The notes beneath the pieces are model-generated. The model made no database searches. It saw only the letters and a list, made by a program, of their open reading frames with translations, and was not told the origin of the DNA. A stretch of 64,000 bases of DNA from Sesamum alatum (lineage: Eukaryota; Streptophyta; Magnoliopsida; Lamiales; Pedaliaceae), in the NCBI GenBank assembly GCA_034509735.1, contig JACGWO010000005.1, positions 20,697,264 through 20,761,263 on the forward strand, read 5' to 3'. Shown piece by piece: positions 33,875 through 43,132 of the stretch. Both the position numbers and the translations under genes were made by a program. Numbering within the stretch: position 1 is the first letter of the stretch; every line of letters begins with the position of its first letter.

Positions 33875-35322
33875 TTTGGTGTTGTGGCTATAGGATTTAC
33901 ATGTTATTATGTGATAAGCATGAAGAGCATACTTAAATTGCTTTTGGAAAGCATGATTTATGGCTTTAAAATATGATAATATGTGTAGAAAATATGTGTT
34001 AATTTTGATTTTGAAATTATGGATATCCATGCATTTTTTTAGAATTGGATTTTTTTTAAATGCATGTGAAATACGGTGCCGGCCGCCCGGCAGGGGCAGG
34101 AGGCACGCGCCCGGCGCGGGCGTGCGCGCTGCTGGGCGTGCACACGCTGCTGAGCGTGCGCGCGTGCGGTGCGCAGGCAAAGGCGCTTGCCGCGTGCGCG
34201 CACGACCGTCTGGGATGGCCGGCCGGCAGCGCTGTTTTGTGCCGTTTTTTCTCATTTTTCTAAAAAATTGGATTTTCCTGATTTCTGCTAGTTCTCTGAA
34301 ATTATTAATTTTGGGATATTTTAATTTTAGTTAGATTGAATTTTTCTAAAATTATTTTATGTCTTGGATTATTTTGGAAATGGTTTCCAAACAAAAACTT
34401 ATTTGTACAGTGGATGTATAGTTGATATCCATTTTTTTAATTGCATTACAAATATGATATTTTCTGCATTTTATTATGTTTATTATTTTAGATATTTAAT
34501 ATCTATTTATAAATGCATGGGATGTATTTATATGTTTGGCATGTTTATATTTGATATAAATGTGTTTTGTTGTTGTTTATTTGATAAACAATAAGGATGA
34601 TCACTAGCCCATTGGCCTATGTATGGTTTAATTTATTGTTGGGTGAGCCCTGCAGGCCTCTTTGTTTTTATTCCTTTTTTCGTTTTTAGCCTTGGAATAA
34701 TAAGGCTTTCTTCCTCTCTTTTAATGTACTCCCCCGCCTTATGATTGGGGTTTCTTTTAAGTTGTAATGAGAGTAGATTAGGTTGTGAGGCTTTATTTTA
34801 TTAATGTAAGCTTCCATGGAGATGAAGGCCCATAAAGGTCCGTTGGACGGAGCCCACAGTGGAAGGTCAAGAAGAACAAATGAGGATTTTACAAGGCCCC
34901 ATTAGAATGATAATGGGATGTAAAAATTGTAATAGGGTAGGCTTACCTTAGATTGACCATAGATCCACTGCGGGCTCAGTGGATCACATAGGAACAGGAT
35001 TGTGATCATCCTACAGGGACGTGCTAGGCTTGTTTTGTATGTGTTTAATGTTTTAATGCTTTGATGTATGATGTGTTTGGAATGCATCTATTTACATTGA
35101 ATGTTTAAAACTTGAGCATGCAAAATACTAATAATGATGCGGTCTCGGTCTTACTAAATAATAACTCTCGCTTGGATGGTCCAGGTATATATTAGGCCCA
35201 AAATGGAATTAAATCAAATGGTTTGATTATTCCAAGCCTTCCATCCATAACAATGTAGTAAGGAAGCTACTTTCACCCATTCGTGGTCTCACGAGTTGTG
35301 CCACGTTTTGGAATAGAAGAAA
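33875..35322 (+). other. E2 leader, first part
   Basis: Non-coding leader between the primer-binding site and gag, mostly AT-rich. It contains a GC-rich island (34070-34240) and a line GTGGATCACATAGG-type segment (about 34970) shared inverted with the E3 and E5 leaders. E3 interrupts it at 35322, and it resumes at 45131. Confidence 0.7.
34070..34240 (+). other. GC-rich island in the E2 leader
   Basis: An abrupt switch from AT-rich to strongly GC-rich sequence with alternating GC runs (GCGCGCGTGCG) and short inverted repeats (GCGCAGGC ... GCTTGCCGCG). It corresponds in position to the larger island in E3 (42383-42910). Open frames through it are compositional. Confidence 0.75.
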
Positions 35323-36796
35323 TGAAAGAAATCGGTGGATCGTCCCGGGAATTGCGCGAATGCGAAAGCGCGATAAAAATAAACATACAAAAATTAAAGC
35401 ATGCTTTTAATGTAACAGAACACGCTCAAGGGTGTGCCCTTGAGGTTCCCGGGCGTTCGGTGTATCTCATGATCATAAAGCATGTAAAGAAATCATGGAG
35501 GCCATAGAGTTTGAAAATTAAAGAGGGACAAAAAAGTAAAACGAGACCTACCCGTTGTCGTCTTCGTCTTCAACGGCTACTCGCGTTGTTCCCCGTTTTG
35601 CACCGAGATCTCGTTCTTGAGACCCTCCAAATCGTGACACACGATCCACCCACGTATCTTGCACGTCGTGCTAGCAACGAACAAGTGTATATTTTTGGAG
35701 TGGATGAATCAACAACACGTTATCAATTAATGGTATTGATTCATCTAAGTTCTAATGTTCCAAGAACAAAACAACTAAGAAAAAAATATTTTCTTGTTGG
35801 AGAAAGAGAGAGGGGCGGACGAGAGGTGAGGAGGAGAGAGTGTGTGTTGTGTGTGTGATTTCAAGAATCATCATCCTACAATTGTTGGAAGCTAGAGGTT
35901 TATATAGAGGAGGAGTTTAATCCTCTTTAAACTCCAACTCTAAGAACTCTAATTTGACTAGGATTTTGACCTAGTTAAAGTCCTAGTCAAACTAGTGTTT
36001 GACCTAGTCAAATGAATCCTAGCCTTCCATCTCCCCTTTCCATCTCAACCGTTGATTTTAATTTAATGGAATATTTAAATCCTATTAAATATTCCAAAAG
36101 GCCAAAAGAATAAATATAATATAATATAATAAATAAATATTATTATTTATTCTAAGCCCATTAAATCAACTGTCACTTTGTACACCCGAGCTGCACTAGA
36201 CATGGCTTATGACTACTCAAGAGTATTTTGGCAATCTCTCACCATATCTAAGATACAGACTTGATGCACAGGTAAACTCAGCAGTTCCTCAAGTCAAAGG
36301 ACTTGGCCTGTACCGTTGGAACCGGGAATACACGTCATACCTTGCTGACCATACTCAAGGTCCTCCGTAAGACGGTTCCCGCGAGTTACCTCAGTCAGCT
36401 GCTTCCTAGCATGCTGACCCACTAACACTGCTTAGACGACCTTCGTCACCCGTCGATGAAATACGACAGCAGATGCTTAGTGCAAGTCTCAAACGGAATC
36501 CCGGTACCCATTTTTGGGATTCCTTGACTTGGAGATTTCCGGACTGATTCGGTAAGACTGATTTCATGGACCTACCTCCAAGCGTAGTCCTAGTCCCCAA
36601 AATCGTTTCTCATTCCGTGGGCTTTGTTTGCGTAGTGAACAGAAATGTAAATGCAGATAAGTGAACGTAAACAAAGTATTGCCATATGAATTTTCACTTC
36701 TTTATTCATAAATGGTTTTATCAAATACCTAAAATTGTCTAGACATAGGTTACATATTCCTGCCAAAATTGGCTTACATGGTCACCTATTCTAACA
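35323..36796 (-). repeat. E3 3' LTR, with ~529-bp internal deletion
   Basis: 1,474 bp against 1,998 bp for the 5' LTR. The missing part corresponds to 43977-44505, with the join at 36170/36171. The deletion removed the conserved GCCATGGACCGTTGCTAGA block. TATATAA (minus, 35900-35906) and the TTGACT cluster (about 35950-36012) remain. Confidence 0.9.
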
Positions 36797-36807
36797 ATCT
36801 CCCACTT
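36797..36807 (-). other. E3 polypurine tract
   Basis: Minus-strand AAGTGGGAGAT directly precedes the 3' LTR. The identical tract precedes the E5 LTRs at 52037-52047 and 59643-59653. This is the expected plus-strand primer for reverse transcription. Confidence 0.8.
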
Positions 36808-36812
36808 GACCT

Positions 36813-37310
36813 TTAAAGCCAATTGCCCATATGCTTAATCCCCATCTTCTCAAGATGTTGCGTATGAGCGCTCTGCGACATAGGCTTTGTCAGCGGGTCT
36901 GTTGTGTTGTCTGCCGAGTTGACTCGGTCCATCCGGACGTCACCTCTTCCTACCATTTCTCTAAGAAGATGGTAGCGTCTAAGAATGTGTTTGGAACGGT
37001 GATGAGATCTCGGTTCCTTTGCGCTATAGCGCCGTTGTTATCACAGAAGATGACAACGGGCTCGGCGATGCTAGGCACCACACCCAACTCTTGGATGTAG
37101 TTTCTCATCCAAACCGCTTCTTTAGCAGCTTCTGAAGCTGCTATGTATTCAGTCTCTGTGGTGGAGTCAACAATGGTTGCTTGCTTGGAACTTTTCCAAG
37201 CTACTACTCCTCCATTGAGTTTGAATACGTACCCCGATTGAGACTTGGCATCATCGTCATCAGACTGGCAGCTAGCATCGCTAAAGCCTTCCAGAATTAG
37301 TTCTCCATTG
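36813..37310 (-). pseudogene. E3 copia RNase H, frameshifted from RT
   Basis: The reading frame ends in MGIKHMGNWL with stop at 36813-36815, just before the polypurine tract. It includes ELILEGFSDASCQSDDDDAK (about 37240-37300), the catalytic STTETEYIAASEA region (about 37125-37165) and a DNNGAIA segment (about 37030-37055). It is out of frame with the RT above because of an indel near 37310, and an additional stop follows DATIFLEKW near 36970. In the intact polyprotein it would degrade the RNA strand of the RNA-DNA hybrid. Confidence 0.8.
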
Positions 37311-38403
37311 CCATAGACATTTCCTTAGTCCTCCTTAGGTACTTAAGGATGCCCTTAACAGCATTCCAATGTGCCTCTCCTGCGCAGGACTGATATCTGC
37401 TTGTTACGCTCAAAGCGTACGCAATGTCAGGCCTAGTGCAGTGGACCGCATATTGTATGCTACCTACGGCAGAAGCATAGGGGATGACCTTCATCCTTTC
37501 AAGTTCCTCATCAGTCTGTGGGGACTGTTTCTTGGATAACTTGATCCCATGCCTCATTGGAAGGAATCCTCGTTTGGAGTTGTCCATTCGATATCTCTTT
37601 AGCACTTTCTCCATATACGAGTTTTGGGTGAGTCCTAACATCCTTTCAGATCTGTCCCTGACAATCTGGATGCCTAGGATGTAGGAGGCTTCACCCAAGT
37701 CCTTCATGGAAAACTGGGTTGACAACCATGCTTTTGTGTTTCTTAACATTCTAACGTCATTACCAATGAGCAGAATGTCATCCACATAAAGCACTAGGAA
37801 CACTATTGAGCTCCCACTGACCTTCTTGTATACATAAGGGTCGGATTCGTTTTTGATGAAGTCATAACCCCGTATTACTTCATCAAAGCGAATGTTCCAA
37901 CTTCGAGAGGCTTGTTTGAGGCCATAGATGGACTTCTGGAGACGACAGACTTTCTGCTCTTCTCCAGTGACCGTGAAACCCTGCGGCTGATCCATATAGA
38001 TCTCTTCTTCAACGAAACCGTTGAGGAAGGCCGTTTTCACGTCCATCTGCCATATCTCATAGTCATACCATGTTGCTATGGCGAGCAGAATCCGAATGGA
38101 CTTAGCCATGGCTACTGGCGAGTAGGTATCCTCAAAATCGACCCCGGGTCGTTGAGTGTATCCCTTAGCTTCAAGCCTAGCCTTAAAGGTTGTGACTTCT
38201 CCATCAACGCCAAGTTTGCGCTTGTAGACCCACTTACAGCCGACTGGCTTAACACCTTTCGGTGGATCTACAAGGCTCCAGACTTGGTTCTCGCTCATGG
38301 AGTCCATTTCGGCTTTCATGGCCTCAAGCCATTTCCCGGAGTCGATGTCAGACATCGCTTCTCCATAAGTTTTAGGATCGTTATCCAAAAAGATCGGTCG
38401 CAC
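37297..38403 (-). CDS. E3 copia reverse transcriptase (RVT_2)
   Basis: An open frame of 368 residues covers the whole RT. Residues 45-110 hold the N-terminal fingers. The first catalytic Asp lies in QMDVKTAFLNG (D121), GLKQASRSWN is at about 161-170, and the catalytic YVDD is intact at 206-209, followed by the thumb (about 211-330). It is part of a polyprotein rather than an independent gene: its real start is fused to integrase, and the frame begins downstream of a one-base shift near 38390. RT copies the element RNA inside virus-like particles. No damaging substitution is visible within the core. Confidence 0.88.
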   Translation of the reverse strand: MRPIFLDNDPKTYGEAMSDIDSGKWLEAMKAEMDSMSENQVWSLVDPPKGVKPVGCKWVYKRKLGVDGEVTTFKARLEAKGYTQRPGVDFEDTYSPVAMAKSIRILLAIATWYDYEIWQMDVKTAFLNGFVEEEIYMDQPQGFTVTGEEQKVCRLQKSIYGLKQASRSWNIRFDEVIRGYDFIKNESDPYVYKKVSGSSIVFLVLYVDDILLIGNDVRMLRNTKAWLSTQFSMKDLGEASYILGIQIVRDRSERMLGLTQNSYMEKVLKRYRMDNSKRGFLPMRHGIKLSKKQSPQTDEELERMKVIPYASAVGSIQYAVHCTRPDIAYALSVTSRYQSCAGEAHWNAVKGILKYLRRTKEMSMAMEN

Positions 38404-39709
38404 CTAGAAAGCCATATCCCATTGGAGGTCTGGACTCTCTAGTGGACCTACGGAGAACGGGAACGTCAGTGGTGACTGTGGGCACTGACTGTATCGGAGC
38501 CGGCGGTTCAGGAACCGGGACTGGCTGTTCCTGAGGCTGTCCTTCATGCCTAGCATGTTGGGCTTCTCGAGGTTGGTCAGCCCTTCGGCTGTTTATCCCG
38601 AATCCTCTAAGTGAGGGTTCCGCGGCCTCCTCTGATGGCTGGATTCCATCACTTGATTCCACAAGGATCAGCTCATTAGGTTGGATATCCTCCGGGAAGT
38701 CTTGCTCCAAGAACACTGCATTTCTTGAAACAAACACCTTTTGTTCCAAGGGGTCATAAAAGTAATAACCCGCAGTTTCTTTAGGGTATCCAATGAACCT
38801 GCATAAGCTAGACCTAGATTCTAACTTATCTCCCACTAACCTCTTGACGTATGCGGGCCTACCCCACACTTTCAAGTAGTTGTAGGATGCAGGCTTGCCG
38901 TGCCATATCTCATATGGCGTTTGGGTCAATGTACTAGTAGGCGCTAAATTCAACAATTTGGCTGCCGTTTCTAGTGCATAGCCCCAAAACGATAAGGGCA
39001 ATTTGGTAAAACTCATCATGGTCCGAACCATGTCCAACAGGGTTCGATTCCTCCTTTCAGAGACACCATTTAACTGTGGTGTTCCCGGAGGTGTCCATTC
39101 TGATATTATACCATGTTCTTTTAGATAATCTAGGAACTCCGTACTAAGGTACTCACTGCCTCGGTCTGACCGTAGGACTTTAATTTTGCAGTTGGTTTGG
39201 TTCTCCACTTCAAGTCTGAATTCTTTAAACCTCTCAAGAGCTTCAGACTTGTACCTCATCAGGTAAACATAATCATACCGTGAATGATCATCGGTGAAGG
39301 TTATGAAGTAGGAGAACCCACCTCGGGCCTGCGTCCTTAGTGGTCCACATACGTCTGTATGGACCAAGTCCAACAGACCTATGGCAAGCCTGCTTTGTCC
39401 TACAAAGGGCTTCTTGGTCATTTTCCCTCTTAGACAGGACTCACAAGTTGGTAGATCGCTCAAGTCCCCAACCTCTAGGTTCTTTGAGTCTACCAACCTT
39501 TTCATCCTATCTTGGGATATGTGACCTAGCCTAGCGTGCCACAGACGTGGGTTCCCGTTATTATCTAATTTTCGTTTGTGTTGTGCATTGAGGACAAAAT
39601 TCGTTTGTTGCAAGATATAGAGTCCGTTATGCAATGTACCAAGTAGATGAGCAATTCCACACCTCATCAAATAAAAGCAATTTTTTATTGATTCTAAACT
39701 CATAACCAC
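38381..39709 (-). CDS. E3 copia integrase
   Basis: A 442-residue open frame. GAG-pre-integrase zinc ligands are H58, H63, C89 and C92. The catalytic core carries D119 (HTDVCGP), D182 (LRSDRGSEY) and E218 (SERRNRT), exactly 35 residues between the last two, so the DD35E triad is intact. A GKPASYNYLKVWG region (about 270) follows, then a long Pro/Glu-rich linker toward RT. Frameshifts at both ends separate it from protease and RT. It would insert the cDNA and make the 5-bp duplication seen around this element. Confidence 0.88.
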   Translation of the reverse strand: MVMSLESIKNCFYLMRCGIAHLLGTLHNGLYILQQTNFVLNAQHKRKLDNNGNPRLWHARLGHISQDRMKRLVDSKNLEVGDLSDLPTCESCLRGKMTKKPFVGQSRLAIGLLDLVHTDVCGPLRTQARGGFSYFITFTDDHSRYDYVYLMRYKSEALERFKEFRLEVENQTNCKIKVLRSDRGSEYLSTEFLDYLKEHGIISEWTPPGTPQLNGVSERRNRTLLDMVRTMMSFTKLPLSFWGYALETAAKLLNLAPTSTLTQTPYEIWHGKPASYNYLKVWGRPAYVKRLVGDKLESRSSLCRFIGYPKETAGYYFYDPLEQKVFVSRNAVFLEQDFPEDIQPNELILVESSDGIQPSEEAAEPSLRGFGINSRRADQPREAQHARHEGQPQEQPVPVPEPPAPIQSVPTVTTDVPVLRRSTRESRPPMGYGFLGATDLFG

Positions 39710-40301
39710 TATTGTCCAACAATGGAATGGAAATGATGTTTTTAATCATACTGGGTACAAAATAAACTTGCTCTAAATCTATGCTAATACTATCACTAAT
39801 CACTAGAGTGGCGGATCCTACTGCTTCTGCCGAGATAGCCTTGCCATTCCCAAGCTTCAGGATCATGTCCCCGCTACCCAGTTTTCTGCTTCTTTTCAAC
39901 ACCTGCAAGTCATTGCAAATGTGAGCTCCACAGCTGGTATCTAATACCCAAGAGGAAGAACTAGTGACCATATTAACCTCAATCACATATATACCTTGGT
40001 TTGAGAAGAGTTTGGGGCACTCTCTCTTCCAATGCCCTTTCTCACGGCAGTTGATACATATGTCATATGCCTTTGACTGTTGCTTGGAGACAACCTTTCC
40101 CTTTCCTTTGCCTTTCCCCTCTTTGGCAATGGGAACACTCTTAGTGTTCGTAGCTGCTTTGACGGCCTTTCCCTTCCCCTTCTTCTTCTTCCAACGTCCG
40201 GCACCCTTGCCTTTCGTATTAGAAGTCGAAGCACCTCCAAATAATACCGAAGGCGTGGACTTCTTAGTCGTTGCCTCGTATTGCACCAACATATTGATCA
40301 A
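39627..40301 (-). pseudogene. E3 gag C-terminus, zinc knuckle and protease
   Basis: A 224-residue frame runs through a Lys/Gly-rich basic region, then the CCHC knuckle CINCREKGHWKREC, then a retropepsin-like domain with WVLDTSCGAHIC. The active-site triplet is D-T-S where one E5 copy has D-T-G. A frameshift near 39650 separates it from integrase and another near 40300 from the main Gag frame. Nucleocapsid binds RNA; the protease would cut the polyprotein. Confidence 0.83.
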
Positions 40302-40855
40302 CTCATGAATCCCTTCTCAAGTGCGTTCATGTTGTAGTTGACGATAAATTGGTCAAAGGAGGGTGGGAGTGACTGAAGGATCACATCTATGTACGTTTCA
40401 TTATCGAGACCTGCCTTTAGGTCCTCGAGCTTTTCCACCAGGGTAAGCATTTTAACCCCGTGCTCTTGTACAGAGGATCCTTCTGTCATTTTCGTTCCAA
40501 AGAACGCCTTGGTCGCGACATACCTAGTATGCCGGTCAGGGACTGCATAGCAATCCTTAAGGCGAGCCATAATGGAAGGGACATCGTCTAGCTTTTCATA
40601 TTGCTTCTGAATCTCATTGGTCATCGAAGCAAGTATGATGCTACGGACCTTCCGGTTATCCTTATGCCAAGTCTCGAATGTCTCACGTTCTTCTGGCGTG
40701 GATCCTTCCGGTAAGGTCCTAGGGAGAGGCTTGTCCATGACGTAGCCTTGGTTCTCGTAATCTAGGACTATCCTGAGATTGCGCAACCAGTCGTTGTAGT
40801 TTGTTCCATTGAATTTGTTTGTCTCAAGAATGGTGGAAAGTGGGTTCTTAGACAT
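40298..40855 (-). CDS. E3 copia Gag, N-terminal part
   Basis: A 185-residue frame from ATG 40855 contains the DUF4219/UBN2-type Gag fold: ILETNKFNGTNYNDWLRNLR near the start, the KAFFGTKMTEG region (about residue 117) and VILQSLPPSFDQFIVNYN (about 160-178). A frameshift near 40300 ends it early; the matching Gag tail is in the next frame. The start is chosen because E2 and both E5 copies begin at the same MSKNPL. The Trp after ETFET is retained here, whereas E2 and E5 have a stop at this codon. Confidence 0.87.
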   Translation of the reverse strand: MSKNPLSTILETNKFNGTNYNDWLRNLRIVLDYENQGYVMDKPLPRTLPEGSTPEERETFETWHKDNRKVRSIILASMTNEIQKQYEKLDDVPSIMARLKDCYAVPDRHTRYVATKAFFGTKMTEGSSVQEHGVKMLTLVEKLEDLKAGLDNETYIDVILQSLPPSFDQFIVNYNMNALEKGFMS

Positions 40856-43115
40856 TTTAAAAATCTACATTTTAGAAAACAGCGCGCGATCAGCAGAAAA
40901 TAAAAAGACGGTGGTTTGATAAAATAATTAAATGCATGGACTTTAGTCATTTAATCCTCCCACTATTTATACGAAAACACAGTACTCTCAAACGTGATTT
41001 TCGGAAAATCCTTTCCAAGTGGGCTTGGGATCCACAGCGATTTTTCCCATACCCCGCTTTTACGATTCGCATGGAAAAGATCCTGTGGGAGGTATTCCAT
41101 ACCATTCTCGTTCCACGAGATTCCCAAGATTATTGCCTCACCCTTTCACATGATCCCGAGGACTCCAAGCGAATCATGTTAATTGGGCGTTAGACCCAAC
41201 CCAATCGACCGAGCCACGGACCCACTGGTACCCCCACGACTCGTGAGACAGGTAGCAGCAGCCCGTTTTTCGTTCATGACATAATGCAGCTTCCTTTAAG
41301 TACAATAACGTGCCACGACTCATGAGACCACGCTATTGACCCAAAGCAGCTTCCTCACTATGCCATGGATTGGAAGGCATGGACAAACTCCTAGAGTTCA
41401 TGTCCACTTTGTCTAGGGTCTAATATTTTGACATTGGTCTAACCAATGTGAGAGTAAGAAATGACCGAGATCTCAAATAAATAAATATCTACACATACAT
41501 CCATAATGCGTAAATAAACCATCCACAGCAGTTATACGATAAATAAACAACTCATTCATCCATCATCATAACCACATGTAAATTAAAGCCTAGCACGCCC
41601 CTGTTGGATGATCACGAGCCCGAATCCTATGCGACCCACTGAGCCCGCAGTGGATCTATGGTCAATCTAGGGTTGGTCCTATACTATTACATTAATAGTA
41701 ACCCAATCATCATGCTGATGGGCCTTGGTCTCTTTTTCTCTTTCTTCACTTCATGGAAAACTCCAAGGGGCGTCCCGTCTGGGCTCTCCATGTGGTCCTT
41801 CCTTCTTCTCCACCAATTACAAAAATAGAAATCTCACTCCTAGTCTACTCTCATTACACATTAAAAATAGAAACCCCAGCGAAAACCCGGGGGGAGTACA
41901 TAAGGAGGGAGGTAGAATGCCTTATTATTTCAAGGCAACTAGAAAGAGAGAAGGAGAAAGCAGTAAAAGAGGCACACAGGCCCAACAGAAAATAAACCAT
42001 ACATCCGGTCTAGGGCTCGCGATCATCCATTTCCATCCAACACACATAATCACATGATCCAATCATATAATTACAATATACCAACAACATATGATTTCCA
42101 ATCATAAATATCCAAAATAATAAATGAATATGTGCATAACGTGTGAAAAAAATAAAACACAAATATTGGCAATAATATTTTCTTGTTTTAGGAAAACCTT
42201 TCCTCATTATTTTAAGTAAAATAACCCCGGGATTCCAAATCCAATTTATTTTACTCCTAAAATAATGTCTTTAGAAAAATAGGCATAATTGAACCAAAAA
42301 ACGATTTTTCAGAATTAATTCAAAATTAAAACTGAAAATAATTAAAAAATAAAAGAAAAAACACTGCTAGGGTTTTGAAACCCTAGCCGCAGCAGCCGCC
42401 GCCGCCGCCGGCAGCGGCCCGCCGGCACGCGCACAGGGCAGCAGGCTCAGCCTGCCGCCCCTGCGTGCGCGCGCGCCTGGCCGGCAACGCGCTGCGTGGC
42501 CTGGCATTCCGGCAGGCCGCCATGCGCGCAGGTTCCCTTGCCTTGCGCGCAAGCTGGCCTGCTGGCTGCCGGCCGTGCCGCGCGCAGTGCGCGGGCAGAC
42601 GCGCATTGGGCACGCCTGCCGGGCGCGCGCGCGCGCGCAGACTCCTCCATCTGCGTGCGCGCGCGCCTGGCGGCGCTGCCCAGAGCCCATCCGCGCGCGG
42701 ACTCGCAGGCACGCAGCCTTGCGTGCGCGCGGTCGCATGAGCGCGCCTGCCGGGCGCGCGCGCGCAGACACCCTTGTCTGCGTGCGCGCGCGCCTGGAGG
42801 CGCTGCCCTGCGCGACCGGCTAGGCGGGCGCGCGCAGGCCTTCCTTGCCTGCGCGCGTCTGCCCTGCCGGCAGCGTGCGGCTACGCGGGGCCAGCCCTCC
42901 CGGATGGCCGGCTGCGTCGTTTCTCGTTTTTCGTTCAATTTTCCACCCCGTTTCCCAAGAAAAATTGAAAAACACCAACATTCAGAGATTCACACGATCT
43001 AAAAGCAATAAAATCGACATGCTTAAAATCAAGAAAAATCAAGATTTAATATAAAACATGCCAATATCACGTTTCATGCTTAGAACGCACATTAACCTTA
43101 GGCCTATACACCGAA
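40856..43115 (-). other. E3 leader (~2.26 kb untranslated)
   Basis: Between the primer-binding site and gag. The gag-proximal 0.5 kb (40900-41260) is shared with the E2 leader (45150-45480) and the E5 leaders. A middle AT-rich part follows (41400-42380), then the GC-rich island. No conserved reading frame is seen. Confidence 0.7.
42383..42910 (-). other. GC-rich stem-loop island in the E3 leader
   Basis: About 530 bp of very GC-rich, purine-pyrimidine-alternating sequence in an AT-rich context. Near-perfect inverted repeats occur at 42623-42667, 42754-42793 and 42828-42858 (for example GCGCGCGCAGGC against GCCTGCGCGCGT). The first two lie in ~131-bp tandem units starting CCTGCCGGGCGCGCGCG at 42615 and 42746. 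Several long overlapping frames reflect composition only. Confidence 0.8.
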
Positions 43116-43131
43116 CCGGGCTCTGATACCA
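43116..43131 (-). other. E3 primer-binding site
   Basis: Minus-strand TGGTATCAGAGCCCGG one base inside the 5' LTR. It is complementary to the 3' end of initiator-Met tRNA, the usual plant copia primer. Confidence 0.9.
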
Positions 43132-43132
43132 C

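Noticed and set aside
33725..34334. Open frames of up to 176 codons across the E2 leader
   Set aside because: They cross the LTR, primer-binding site and GC island in arbitrary phase; composition explains them.
41725..42057. Plus-strand 110-codon frame in the E3 leader
   Set aside because: It is antisense to the element leader, has no domain, and is not conserved in E2 or E5.
42367..43002. Six overlapping open frames of 80-168 codons in the GC-rich E3 leader
   Set aside because: All frames on both strands are open because of extreme GC content. The products are Ala/Arg/Pro-rich low complexity with no domain, and the sequence is untranslated leader.
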